From contig JADWOT020000001.1 in assembly GCA_036345935.2 (NCBI GenBank), positions 2,283,258 to 2,347,257 on the forward strand: 64,000 nt of DNA, read 5' to 3'. This stretch comes from Taenia hydatigena. Taxonomy: Eukaryota; Platyhelminthes; Cestoda; Cyclophyllidea; Taeniidae. Positions within the stretch are counted from its first letter, which is position 1. Every line of letters starts with the position of its first letter. The position numbers were made by a program, and so were the translations under genes. The notes beneath the pieces were generated by a model. The model was given only the letters and a program-made list of their open reading frames with translations, made no database searches and was not told where the DNA came from. Below are positions 24,955 through 36,740 of the stretch, piece after piece.

Positions 24955-25120
24955 TGGCTGGATGGATGGAAGAATAGAGGATGAATAGATGGATGGAAGG
25001 ATGGATGTGTGGATGAATGGTTGGAAGAAGTGGGAATCAGTGGATGGGTGGAATGATGAAAAGTGGATGGATGGCTGGATGGTTGGATGGATGGATGGAT
25101 GGATGGATGAAGAGGTGAAT
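24955..25120. repeat. CATC/GATG-rich simple repeat upstream of acidic gene copy 1
   Basis: Degenerate tandem GGAT/GGATG units about 170-390 bp upstream of the gene. Comparable tracts precede the B' gene (about 30215-30400), the 38837 gene (about 38380-38560) and the decayed 40749 gene (about 40490-40590). Confidence 0.75.
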
Positions 25121-25594
25121 TTTTGAGGTTCTATAAAACAGAGGATTGTATGAACAGACAATGAAGGCAGCACATAACTGTCCAAACGGTGGTCGACATG
25201 CAAATACACTGATGAATGTAGGATTCGAAGCCGAACGAAGTACGCCTTCACTGCTCTCTTCAATTCGCCCCCAACTGGATTCGCACTTTGGATTTCCCAT
25301 TTCAATGACGTTGCAGGCATCAAATTGGCTTGATGTGACCCTTATAACTGACTGGCCAATATAAGTCTACTGCTAACCCATCAGCCCTCCGCCATTGATT
25401 TTATGGGTTCTCGCACAAAATCAAAAGTCTGTTAGCTCTCATAGCATCTCCTAACCACACGCCTCACTACCCCATCCACGAAGGTGGCTGGTGGTAAATG
25501 CATTCAATCCCAACTCTCAACTGGATACAAACTGCAGCCGATGACCACGGATACCAGGTGACCCAACAATTCTGTGGACTTGGTAAATCTCGCT

Positions 25595-25880
25595 CTAGTC
25601 ACTTGTTGTAGCCTGAGGCGACGACAGATTGTGGAGTGCGTTTTTGCACGTACAATGTGTGAACTCGCCTCTTTCGCATGGCGTGATGACCGTGTGGCTT
25701 GTGATGCGGAATGAGTTTGCTTCGTCTAACACAGTCAAACGAATGACCACCTCAACGCTGCACCAATTCCAGTTGTTTACGGTGGATGCAATTGTCCTTG
25801 CACTCAAGGCGAAACGCTCCATGTCACCGAACTCGAATGTGAGGATAGGAGAAGCCCTTTCCCAAACACCCACACTCAAG
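25595..25880 (-). other. Conserved ORF segment, possible exon of a repeated-domain gene (B copy)
   Basis: Minus-strand frame ending at a stop near 25595, with features of a folded domain: a TFEFGD motif, NNWNWCSVEV and a conserved Cys near the end. A similar motif order (TFEIGN ... YNWFVVE) occurs in the minus-strand frame at 62416-62625, and a more distant one (LLNVEVNIE) in 26264-26560. This suggests several paralogous exon-like units in block B. No splice model is proven. Confidence 0.25.
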
Positions 25881-26263
25881 GCACCACAAAACCCTACCCT
25901 CGCTTCAAGGTAGAGTGAGTGACATGGAGAAGTGGAAAGATATTTAAAAGAATGGATGGATGGTTGGTTGGTTGGATGAGCACACTTATGCTCATGGCTA
26001 AAGTGCTGCACACTGGATTGTGGAATGCTTCGATGGCGAAATAAATGAATGGATGTGTGGATGGCTAAAAGAGTGAATGGGTAGATGGGTGGATGGATGG
26101 ATGGATGGATGGCTAAATGAGTGGATAAATGAACTTGTGATTTGCATAAAGTGGACGATAAATGCGACACGTGACTGGTCGATTGGGAGAGAGCTGAATG
26201 AGCTTGTGCATGAAGGACTCGGGATCGAACGATGGCCTCCTTGATTTCTGCTGTTGTTTCTCC

Positions 26264-26560
26264 CTATTTCAATGCGCCTTGCTCATTGTTGCGGCACTGT
26301 GAAATCCACTCCGCTCTAACACACAACTTTTCCACCTCAATATTGCTTTCAATATTGACCTCGACGTTAAGCAATTGGCAAAGCCCCTTCTTCATCGCCG
26401 CCGTCTCATATGTGACCTCTGATGAGCGCCAAATCACCCCAATGTTTGCAGCACAGTCCATGGCTCTCTCGCCGCTCCAACTCTGTGAGGTGAGCATGTT
26501 GTGGTGAAGTGCCCACTGCACGGCCTCTTCTCGCCTCAGCCATGACCCTTTGTCTATCAA
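26264..26560 (-). other. Conserved ORF, possible exon of a repeated-domain gene (B copy)
   Basis: 98-codon minus-strand frame with Trp, Cys and an LLNVEVNIE segment. An acceptor-like CTCACAG lies inside it, shortly before the SGERAMDC segment. It is identical in the B' copy (28762-29058 plus) and partly repeated with frame decay near 62220-62345. No known family. Confidence 0.25.
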
Positions 26561-27074
26561 CCTCAGTGCTCTGAGCCAAAGAATCTATTACCATCAATTA
26601 ATTTCATCATTCTACCAGTCTAGAAGGCTGGCATTTTGCATAAATGCGATTTTGTTTCTTTGCACGGAAGAGGGCGCGTGCCTTAGAGAATAGCACTGGA
26701 CTGGGTGGTCAGCGTCGAGGACGACTCTGTAAAGGAGCGAGTTTAGCGTGCCTCATGCATTATTTGTTCAACTCTCGAATTCCACAACGAGCTACTTTGG
26801 GTGGGCAGGCCTCTAAGCTACTCCAATAACCCATTCTCCTTTGTATGCCAAGCACGCACATTCCACACTTGTCATGCTCTCTCTTACCTTCATACAAATT
26901 CGCATAAGCTGCAGTTGTAAATATGAAAACCTGACGACTAATTGTAGCGCAGATACCTTCGATATTGCATTGCCATATTATCAGTTATGCCAGAGGCATG
27001 TTCCTCCGCCTTAACTAGCAAGACATGATACGAGGGGTTTACGAGACTCTGGCTCACGTTAACGGCGAAGAGGA

Positions 27075-28247
27075 TTGCTACTCCACTTGCCCCACAGCTT
27101 GTACATCAAGTGAAAACCAAGCACAAGTAGTATCCATGTCTAGCACATCGAAATCGCTAGTTAGGGAAAGTGTGGAAATGCAGAGAGGCACCTTCAAATT
27201 GTGACATATTAAATAATAACTGAAGCAAAACACCCAGCAGGACTTCCTGTATGCACTGCACATTGTGAAAGGGGAGAAAAGTGGCAAGCAAGAATACATG
27301 ACAGAGAGATGATGAAGCACGTTACAAAGTGACGGATACAATGACGCAGAATGGCTGCATAACCAAAGATACAAGAGAACTGTGGCACTTGATTGGTGCA
27401 ACATTGACGCGATTATAAAGGAATGCCCCTACAGATACCAACATTACTGGCGAATTGACAGTATTCCTTATGGGAAGCAAGGCTTTAGCTTACGTAGCTG
27501 CCAATCTATGCAGCACAGGAGAGTCACACAAAGCAATTAATCAAGTGCATTGATGAGGAGCAGTTGTACAACAAAATAACCATTTTATTCACATAATTTT
27601 ACACGCAATAAGGTCCAAAACTGATCATTTCACTAAACAGACCACGCAGCCTCACCGTCCCATTTAAGCGTGCGGCAACAATTCGACCTGAGCGCAGGGC
27701 ATATCTGGTTCGCATAAACAGAGAGATGACAATTGCAAATGGCAATAAACGACCAAAATAAATTTCGACACTGCTTAGTTATTTATTTTAGAATAGCGAA
27801 ATCAGCAAAATATATGTGAACTTAAAGGTTGCATGAGAAATGCAATGGCGACGGATTCAGGAAAGAATTCTACAATAACGCTGCCAGTAATCTCATCAAA
27901 GCAAAACTACGTTTCACTTGTACTTAATAGGGCGAGTCAAAACAGCTGCAGTCCTAAGCACTGGACTGAGGGTCTGTCTCAATGGCCAGTGCTTCCTTCC
28001 AAATGCAAAATCGATATACATTGGATGCTTGACCCAGAGTTTTGGCAAAGAATCACATTGTGCCTTGGCCATCGTACCTGTGCAGTATCTTTAAGCCTTA
28101 CCATATGCTAAATGCACTGTTCTACCCAAGTAGAGTTTCGTCTTTTGTCATAGGGAGGGCCACGGTGGAGGAGACGTGGCTGGAGAAATGTCTTGCTTAT
28201 ATAGCGGCTGCATCCAACTGCATAAGGTGCGAAAAATAGGGTTGCAC
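27075..28247. other. Loop of the large palindrome
   Basis: 1173 bp of single-copy DNA separating the inverted arms. It contains a 92-codon plus-strand frame (27833-28111) and a 108-codon minus-strand frame (27078-27404), neither recognised, and a TATA-like CTTATATAGC at about 28196-28205 facing block B'. No repeat or transposon ends were seen in it. Confidence 0.8.
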
Positions 28248-28761
28248 TCCTCTTCGCCGTTAACGTGAGCCAGAGTCTCGTAAACCCCTCGTATCATGTC
28301 TTGCTAGTTAAGGCGGAGGAACATGCCTCTGGCATAACTGATAATATGGCAATGCAATATCGAAGGTATCTGCGCTACAATTAGTCGTCAGGTTTTCATA
28401 TTTACAACTGCAGCTTATGCGAATTTGTATGAGGGTAAGAGAGAGCATGACAAGTGTGGAATGTGTGTGCTTGGCATACAAAGGAGAATGGGTTATTGGA
28501 GTAGCTTAGAGGCCTGCCCACCCAAAGTAGCTCGTTGTGGAATTCGAGAGTTGAACAAATAATGCATGAGGCACGCTAAACTCGCTCCTTTACAGAGTCG
28601 TCCTCGACGCTGACCACCCAGTCCAGTGCTATTCTCTAAGGCACGCGCCCTCTTCCGTGCAAAGAAACAAAATCGCATTTATGCAAAATGCCAGCCTTCT
28701 AGACTGGTAGAATGATGAAATTAATTGATGGTAATAGATTCTTTGGCTCAGAGCACTGAGG

Positions 28762-29058
28762 TTGATAGACAAAGGGTCATGGCTGAGGCGAGAAGAGGCC
28801 GTGCAGTGGGCACTTCACCACAACATGCTCACCTCACAGAGTTGGAGCGGCGAGAGAGCCATGGACTGTGCTGCAAACATTGGGGTGATTTGGCGCTCAT
28901 CAGAGGTCACATATGAGACGGCGGCGATGAAGAAGGGGCTTTGCCAATTGCTTAACGTCGAGGTCAATATTGAAAGCAATATTGAGGTGGAAAAGTTGTG
29001 TGTTAGAGCGGAGTGGATTTCACAGTGCCGCAACAATGAGCAAGGCGCATTGAAATAG
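28762..29058 (+). other. Conserved ORF, possible exon (B' copy)
   Basis: Plus-strand twin of 26264-26560, with an identical predicted sequence. See that entry for motifs and doubts. Confidence 0.25.
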
Positions 29059-29445
29059 GGAGAAACAACAGCAGAAATCAAGGAGGCCATCGTTCGATCC
29101 CGAGTCCTTCATGCACAAGCTCATTCAGCTCTCTCCCAATCGACCAGTCACGTGTCGCATTTATCGTCCACTTTATGCAAATCACAAGTTCATTTATCCA
29201 CTCATTTAACCATCCATCCATCCATCCATCCACCCATCTACCCATTCACTCTTTTAGCCATCCACACATCCATTCATTTATTTCGCCATCGAAGCATTCC
29301 ACAATCCAGTGTGCAGCACTTTAGCCATGAGCATAAGTGTGCTCATCCAACCAACCAACCAACCAACCATCCATCCATTCTTTTAAATATCTTTCCACTT
29401 CTCCATGTCACTCACTCTACCTTGAAGCGAGGGTAGGGTTTTGTG

Positions 29446-29735
29446 GTGCCTTGAGTGTGGGTGTTTGGGAAAGGGCTTCTCCTATCCTCACATTCGAGTT
29501 CGGTGACATGGAGCGCTTCGCCTTGAGTGCAAGGACAATTGCATCCACCGTAAACAACTGGAATTGGTGCAGCGTTGAGGTGGTCATTCGTTTGACTGTG
29601 TTAGACGAAGCAAACTCATTCCGCATCACAAGCCACACGGTCATCACGCCATGCGAAAGAGGCGAGTTCACACATTGTACGTACAAAAACGCACTCCACA
29701 ATCTGTCGTCGCCTCAGGCTACAACAAGTGACTAG
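29446..29735 (+). other. Conserved ORF segment, possible exon (B' copy)
   Basis: Plus-strand twin of 25595-25880, with the TFEFGD and NNWNWCSVEV motifs and one Cys-to-Tyr difference (the CTCKNA stretch reads CTYKNA here). Confidence 0.25.
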
Positions 29736-30214
29736 AGCGAGATTTACCAAGTCCACAGAATTGTTGGATTAACTGGTACTCGTGGTCAACAGCTGCAGTT
29801 GGTTTCCAGTTGAGGGTTGGGATTGAATGCATTTACCACCAGCCACCTTCGTGGATGGGGTAGTGAGGCGTGTGGTTGGGAGACGCTATGAGAGCTAACA
29901 GACTTTTGATTTTGTGCGAGAACCCATAAAATCAATGACGGAGGGCTGATGGGTTAGCAGTAGACTTATATTGGCCAGTCAGTTATAAGGGTCACATCAA
30001 GCCAATTTGATGCCTGCAACGTCATTGAAATGGGAAATCCAAAGTGCGAATCCAGTTGGGGGCGAATTGAAGAGAGCAGGGAAGGCGTACTTCGTTCGGT
30101 TTCGAATCCTACATTCATCAGTGTATTTGCATGTCGACCACCGTTTGGACAGTCATGTGCTGCCTTCATTGTCTGTTCATACAATCCTCTGTTTTATAGA
30201 ACCTCAAAAATGCA

Positions 30215-30400
30215 CCTCTTCATCCATCCATCCATCCAGCCATCCATCCAACCATCCAGCCATCCATCCACTTTTCATCATTCCACCCATCCACCGATTC
30301 CCCCTTCTTCCAACCATTCATCCACACATCCATCCTTCCATCCATCTATTCATCCATCCATATATTCATCCTCTACCCATCTATCCATCCAGCCACCTCT
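30215..30400. repeat. CATC-rich simple repeat upstream of acidic gene copy 2
   Basis: Degenerate CATC/CATCCATC units about 150-340 bp upstream of the TATA box. The apparent Ile-His-Pro-Ser open frames through it are repeat artefacts. Confidence 0.75.
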
Positions 30401-30545
30401 CCCTCTAACAATTCAGTCCTCTTCTCTCCACCCAGCATTCATTTGTTAATTGGTGAATTGCATTCCTAGTGTGCAAACATGCAGCTTCATTGCGCGTGGC
30501 ATTTCTCGCCTCTTTCATCAACTCCTGATATCTTCTCGTGCAATG

Positions 30546-30575
30546 GGTCAAGGCCAACCCAACCCCCTATATAAG
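30546..30575 (+). promoter_or_regulatory. Core promoter of acidic protein gene copy 2
   Basis: GGTCAAGGCC at 30546-30555 and TATATAAG at 30568-30575; the ATG at 30619 is about 50 bp downstream of the start of the TATA box. It is the mirror of the copy 1 promoter and aligns with the promoter at 37055-37083. Confidence 0.65.
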
Positions 30576-30618
30576 ATGCAGCAAATTGGAAGGCATCATC
30601 ATCAACCGAAGACCAGAC

Positions 30619-31179
30619 ATGAAGTCGCCGTACACCTTCATCGCTCTCTTCATCGTCGTGTGTGCTGTGGTTTGGGTTAACGCCAGACCCAATGCCACTC
30701 CCACTGCCACTGATTCGAGGAAGGAGGTGGGAGCAAAAGGGAATGAAGATGATGAGAAGGAGGGCCACAAAGCTATCCATGATGGAAAGAATGGCGATGA
30801 CGAAGTGCGTGGAGCCAAGTCTGATGAAGGAGACGACGAGGAGCACAAGGACGAGGAGTACGACTACAGTTGGTACTACGAGGAGGACTTAAGCCAGTAC
30901 GCGCCGGTACCTATTGACCAGGCTATCACAGGCAATAACAAGGTGAAAGAAGGGGAGCATGTAGTTGTGCATGACAAGGAAGACGCACCTAAAACAAAGC
31001 AGAGGGAAGATGAAGATGACAGAGACCACAAGATCCACCATGATGATGGCAATGCTAAAGTTCGCAGACCCGATTCTGAAAAAGAAGACGACGAGGAGCA
31101 CAAGGACGAGGACTACGACTACAGTTGGTACTACGAGGAGGACTTAAGCCAGTACACTCCGGTATACATAAATGAATGA
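30619..31179 (+). CDS. Secreted acidic Tyr-rich repeat protein, copy 2
   Basis: 186 residues, single exon, intact. Same plan as copy 1: signal peptide (core IALFIVVCAVVWV, likely end near VNA/RP), acidic and charged linker with a potential N-glycosylation NAT, then two 85-residue repeats (255-bp period, 30841 to 31096) each with a YDYSWYYEEDLSQY box, ending YTPVYINE. It differs from copy 1 by a few substitutions, for example Phe/Ser and Cys/Phe in the signal core, Asp/Glu, and Ile/Asn after GHKA. The ATG at 30619 is preferred over an in-frame ATG at 30541, which precedes the TATA box. A variant polyadenylation signal ATTAAA occurs about 90 bp after the stop (near 31269). Function unknown; probably an exported intrinsically disordered protein. 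Confidence 0.8.
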   Translation: MKSPYTFIALFIVVCAVVWVNARPNATPTATDSRKEVGAKGNEDDEKEGHKAIHDGKNGDDEVRGAKSDEGDDEEHKDEEYDYSWYYEEDLSQYAPVPIDQAITGNNKVKEGEHVVVHDKEDAPKTKQREDEDDRDHKIHHDDGNAKVRRPDSEKEDDEEHKDEDYDYSWYYEEDLSQYTPVYINE

Positions 31180-31268
31180 AAGTTGATGAGGATTCTGGGA
31201 AGGATTGATGGTCGAAATTCCTCGTCCTGTCACACAACTATCTGAATTTTCACGACAACTTCTTTGCA

Positions 31269-31274
31269 ATTAAA
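31269..31274 (+). terminator. Variant polyadenylation signal ATTAAA, acidic gene copy 2
   Basis: ATTAAA in the context TTGCAATTAAAAGAGG about 90 bp downstream of the stop. It is mirrored in block B near 24076-24081 and in copy C near 62616-62621. Confidence 0.35.
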
Positions 31275-32376
31275 AGAGGATGTGGTAAAATGCTTTGCAC
31301 TGCAACAAGGTTGGGTGGTTGGGATGTGTCGGGAAGGGAGATTGGTGATGTGGGAGGCGTGAGTATTGGAGAGCACCTTCGAGGTAGGCAATGGAGGCAG
31401 TTGTGAGGTGCTGATTTTGGGTTAGCCGGTAGGCGAAGAGGAGGCGTTGACAAGTGATTAACGTTGAGGCCACCCATCTTTACCGTCTTCACCATTGTCG
31501 TCCAGTCGGGTTTACCTGCGATCGGCAATCTGGTTACGAATTAACTGGAAGCATGCAAACAGACAGAAATTCATCTCAACTATCAAAATCAATGCCCCAA
31601 ATAGGAGGCTGACTACTCACCAGATAGCGAGCTAATCCAAAATGTGTAGCGCTTTTACAGCGATTGAGTGGACGAATAGGAGGTAGATAGAATGTGATAA
31701 GGATAGGCGAATGACTTCTTTCCTTTATGAAAATGCTTTAATTAGGGAAGGAGATGTTTGTGAAAACCTGTACAACTTCTCGCCATAGTTGAGCAGCAAA
31801 ACCTTCAGACCACGCAGAGGAGGAGAGGTAGGCTCACTTATTCACAACGTTGTTCTGCCTTTGCCGTTGAGTGAGCCGTCGTTGATATGCCAAATACACG
31901 TACACACGAATGTATTTTGTTCAAGTGCTGTGTCCCAAACCCGCCTCTTCGGGCGTGGGTGGGCGGTGGGGATAGGCTGGGGGATGCTGCAGGATGGATG
32001 CGCGAATTTGAGATGGAGGTGTCCTACTACGAATTGAGGCGATGTTGGCCAGAGCCCACTTGGCATAGTTGCAACACATTGAGCTTCTACAAGCACGGAT
32101 GTGTTTTCATTTGTTGGGTCGTAGTTGGTAATTGTTGGTGGCAGAGGTGATGAGTGCATGTAAAAGTGATTGGAATTGGAATTGGCGATGCTGTATTTAT
32201 TGAGTGGACACATGCAGTATGATGTGGAAGTCTTTTGTGTTGACGGATGCTGGGGAGAGTGGGAATGAATAGGCTTGCTTGATTGAGTCATTCACAGAGG
32301 AGGTTGGTGTGTCCATTTGACAGGAAAGTGCATCCCAAGACGGACGTTAGGAATACCCAAGTAATTCATTTACCTG

Positions 32377-32631
32377 ATGGCAAGGTGTGGCTCTCAATTG
32401 TTGTGTGAGTCAGTTGCCTTTTTAATTGATGCAGATGCCAGCGGTAGAAGGCTTGTCTCGAACTCGAGGCTGCTGCCCAAATGGCCTTGTTTTAGCTGTA
32501 AGTGGATATTTTGCACAGGTACATGTGGCTGTGGTCAGTGTGGGAGAATGTTGCATAGATTTATGCATAAAGCATTTGTCAAGCCAACAAATCCGCCATC
32601 AAGATTATACATAGGAGCAGCTGCTATGTGA
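32377..32631 (+). CDS. Cys-rich small ORF, B' copy (hypothetical)
   Basis: Plus-strand twin of 22719-22973 with clustered Cys. A GTAAGT donor-like site and an ATTTTGCACAG acceptor-like site lie inside the frame only 21 bp apart, too close to be an intron. Weak evidence for coding. Confidence 0.22.
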   Translation: MARCGSQLLCESVAFLIDADASGRRLVSNSRLLPKWPCFSCKWIFCTGTCGCGQCGRMLHRFMHKAFVKPTNPPSRLYIGAAAM

Positions 32632-33165
32632 GAAACGTGGTGTGGATTTTGTGGCCATCAGGTGAGGTGCGTTTGTTGGAGGCTGAGTCGTGTTGGGCGA
32701 CCGTGCATTACCTTGACATGGGGAGTTGAAGAGGGTGGAGGGTGAGTTGGATACCGGCGGAGGGGTGAAGTTGGCTGACACGTGCACCACTTGAGACTCG
32801 ATGGGTGTGAGGTAGAACCAATTTCACAAATGGATGGAGTGTCGGGGGACAAAGGTAGTTGGAGACATCATTTACCAAATCACAAGGTAGCAGTTCATAC
32901 TCTATATCAGTGGGAGGCGGGTTGCGCGTTCATGTCGTAGTTTCTAGGGTGACCTTTTGGCCGGCGTTAATTTAGCACTTCCACCAGGATAATTAGTGGG
33001 GAGTTGTTGCGAACGTAGTGGAGGAGCTCACCAGCAAGAAAGGCGATTTGTTCCCCATGGGCTCATTAGAGGACTGCAAGAAGGATAGTGGGATGGTTGA
33101 TTGACGTCGTCTACCCAAGTCGACGGCACTCGATCCGCACCCTTGGGCCTACTTTCTCCTCGCAT

Positions 33166-36100
33166 TCAGTGATGCCCACCTCCTTCAATCGGATTGCGGA
33201 GGTGGGCGTTTCGTGGTGGGAAGAGCAGAGTAGTGTGCGAATGCACGAAAGGCGTCCAACCCACCAAAGAACATGAGAGAATGGAGAGTCAGAGACTGTA
33301 CTCCCGTCCACTCGACGTATCCCTACCAAAGTTCTTTGGTATTAGTGAGTTATCCAATTCCCATCCTCCTCATCTTCCTCCTCATTCACCTTTGTATGTG
33401 ATACGATGGAGGACATTGGGCCAAAGTAGAGAAGCACAAGGGAAAGTGTTGCCTGGTGTGACAAAATCACGAAGAAGTACGGATGTGCAAGGTTGTTACC
33501 AGCAGACGCCACTGTCGAACACGGCACAACACGTGCCACTGATTGACATGAGCACAAACATGTCAAATGGGAAGAGGTAAGTCACGCATTCGATAATCGG
33601 ATATGCTTACCTTTGCGTTCGAACGCCTCTTGCCGCACATTTTGCTTCTACGTTGCGTCTTCGTTTCTGTCACTCAATTCGTCGTCAGCGTCTCCATCCC
33701 GCTTTGTTTCGTCGTCGTCGTCGCCGCCGCCGTCTCACTCTCCTTCTCCTCGTCACACTGAGCCTCCTACACTGCCGTCCTAAAAACGTCAAAGTAGCAA
33801 AGCAGAAGGGAATCGTAGGAATTAGGAAGTCGCCTTCACCAGATCTGTAGCAATATTCATGGGTGAGTTGGTCTTGTGTCTCTCCGGCACGCGTTTGCAG
33901 ATCACCAAGTCGGTGGCAGTAGCAGCAGCAGATGTAGTGAAATGGAAGCAGTGTAGCAGGTGAGGCAAGACTAGGCTTGACTAGACCGTACTGCACTGGA
34001 CCAGATCAGACCAGACCAGAGCAGAGCAGAACAGAGCAGAGCAGAGCAGTTATCCATGCTAGATTATGGCAGCCTTGTGCAGAAGAGGGTAGGATACGAT
34101 AGGGAAGAGGAGGACAGGTAGTCGTCTCTATGGACAACCATTGAAATCTACCTTACCGTCTCTATCCGTTGCGTCCTCCTGCACTTACATGCCCCACTCC
34201 AACGCATCCTCGGTGAGTCTCTTCTTCATTTCCTTCTTACTTCACCTCACTCCTGCGCTGTTGGGTGGCGCGTCTTGCATCATGTCTTACCGTTCATGCT
34301 TCTTTCATTTAATTCAAGTCAATTGTAGGGGAATAAGTGCTTCCTGCATTGCGGCTCCTGACCGTCCTTCTTGTTTCCACTTCGGTGGCGCCAGAACGCG
34401 TTGCTCCTCTGGCCGCTCCACGCTTCTCTCACCTTCATATTCTCCGAATCCCCTTCTATTTCTCCCCCACATCCTCCTCCTCCTCTTTGTACCTCATCCT
34501 TTGCCAATGTCCCTTTAGTAAGTTCCATTCGTCTCTCCACTTGCCTCCATCTTCATTATACCATGGTAGGAGATAAGGAGATTCATGTCCGAGAATTGAT
34601 GATTGGACGTAGACTAGACCGGACCAAGGCGAAGTGAAGCAGACCTAGCCAGTGACCAGATCTCGCTTTACCATAGCTGGGATTGCCTTAACCCTTCATT
34701 TGCATCTCTCTTCCTTTCTTTTCTTCTTTCCACCACCTCACTTCGTCGCATGCCACTCTGCCTCAGTTCTGCCCCTCCCTCTGTTTCTCCTTCTCCTGCA
34801 CCATTTATACCTTTGAGAGCGAGGGTGAACGCCTTGCTCCAACTTTCCACTTCATAGTTCTGTCGGCCTACCACCCCCAAATCCCATTGCCAACTTCTAC
34901 GTTCTCTCCTTTAAGAGAGTCCCTCTATGATGTGGTCTGCAACAATAGGTAAGAATTTGTCTCATCTTCGTCTGCAGACGTGACACATCCTGGTGGTGGG
35001 AGGAGGGAGGTGATGGCCAATCGCCCATTATGCATCTCACTGAGATGTGTAATAACATGAACAAAGTGTCCATCGAAGCGGCGGAAGCTGTCACACTAGA
35101 TGGCGACGAGTTGTCCTCTGTGTGGCCAGGATTCGGGACTCATCGAACGAAGTGGTGCGGTGAGAGCAGTGCTGGATGGAGTGGTTCTGGAATCCGTCGT
35201 TCTGCGTTTGTGGGAGTCAAAACTGGACACTTCCTGTCATTGGACAGTGAAAATGTTAAGAAATTCCACCCTCACCCACCTTCAATTACTCCACAGACTT
35301 GCACTGATACCCTCCCCTCTCCCCTTTTCTCATAGAAGCGTTTTTCATTGAACTACGTCTTCTTGGGCACCGTGATATGCACATTTAATTGGTTAGTGCA
35401 TCGATTTTCATGGACACGTTGAGTCTCCAATGTCACAGTCATTCGCTGCTGCAGTCTGTCACGTCTCTTTGTGAAATCGCATCCAACGCACCTGCCATAC
35501 AGCTGTGATACTCGGCAGATTCATGGCAGGACATTTGAAAGGCATTTCGTTGCCACGAATAGGCAACAAATATTGCTGATGGATCCCTCCACTTGGCACT
35601 TATCAGTGCTAGAAATTCAAAGTTGAATATCTGTTGCAGTGGTGGGTGGTAGGGTGGATAAAGTAATGGATGGGTGAGTGAGTGAGTGAGTGAGTGAGTG
35701 AGTGAGTGAGTGGGTAAGCAAATAGTTCCAGTCTTATTGACTCAACACGCGAAGGCGTGGAATCTCACCTAATGGTGCTCTTTCGGCGAAATGGTGTTGG
35801 TTTATACTTTAAGCGGTGCAGTAAAATGCAGCGAAAAGAAAACCTGCGCACAAGGTAATTGTTGCACGGAAGGATTAGTGATGGAGGACCATTTGAATGG
35901 TGGATAGGAGGAATGGATGGATGAATGAATGGTGGGACTGGTAATCGGGTGCATGGACGAAGGGATAAATGAATAGTAAGGGGCAGCAGGGATGGACGGA
36001 TGAATAAACGGCTGGGGTTTGATAATATAGGCGATCGATGCGTGGACTGTGGGCCGAGTGTGAATAGGTGGCGCTCAGAAGCGGGATCGCGAATGATAAT

Positions 36101-36740
36101 TCGACGGATGGGTGGGTGATGGCGGGAGAGGGGGGCTGAGTAAAGGACGGAAGGGTAATTCCGATTTGTGAAAAATCGCTTATTCTAAGACTACCCTCAA
36201 CACCCTTCCACTACTAATTTTCCATCGAACCCAATGCGCAGGTCTTTCAGATAAACACTCTCTCATTATCTTCACTTTAAAAGGATCCATTCGCCAACCG
36301 CCACAGCCAGCATGGCCAGGTGCAGGTGATGCACACACTCTGCCTCCACTTAATCAATGGTTGGCAGGCTCCGGCGCTTGCTTGTCCACTTCTGCATCAC
36401 GTCCACGTCAATCAAGCTCTTCATCTCATCAAGCGCTATTCCCAATCCCTACTTCCGCAGCCCTTGTGCACGGTCTTACTCTTCTTCCGCGTCGTCGTTT
36501 GCTCGTCCCACAGTCCTACCTCATGTTGCAGATTCTTTCCCTTTTGTCTGCTTCATCCGCTTTATCCTCTCCCTCTCACCCACTTCGCTGTCATCACAAC
36601 CTGCTATCTTCACCTCTACCACTACTAACGTGGGTAGAATTGAGGAGGACCTTGGAAGCACTCGTACCACATTTTACAAGGCAGACGACTCTGGCAACGA
36701 TAGGTGGAGGGTCATGCGCCTCTACGCATTGTCTAACAGC
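33166..36740 (+). repeat. Segmental duplication block A'' (truncated direct copy of A)
   Basis: Direct copy of 1-3697, ending abruptly at 36740 inside the Cys-containing module. Its GAGT array is much shorter than in A. Together with B' it is the right arm of the palindrome. Confidence 0.94.

Larger units (their letters stand above)
22178..27074 (+). repeat. Segmental duplication block B
   Basis: Recurs inverted at 28248-about 33165; near the loop, paired coordinates sum to exactly 55322. The inner limit is sharp: 27061-27074 (AACGGCGAAGAGGA) pairs with 28248-28261. The block contains the acidic secreted-protein gene at 24171-24731 (minus), a CATC-rich tract upstream of it, and several conserved open frames. 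Fragments of B also occur in mosaic copy C. Confidence 0.94.
28248..33165 (-). repeat. Segmental duplication block B' (inverted copy of B)
   Basis: Reverse complement of 22178-27074. It contains the second intact acidic secreted-protein gene (30619-31179 plus) and plus-strand versions of the conserved frames of block B. It continues directly into A''. Confidence 0.94.

Noticed and set aside
24901..25323. 140-codon frame with repeated Ile-His-Pro-Ser (also at 30007-30449, 38372-38560, 40399-40702)
   Set aside because: Translation of CATC-type simple repeats; length and composition change with repeat number between copies.
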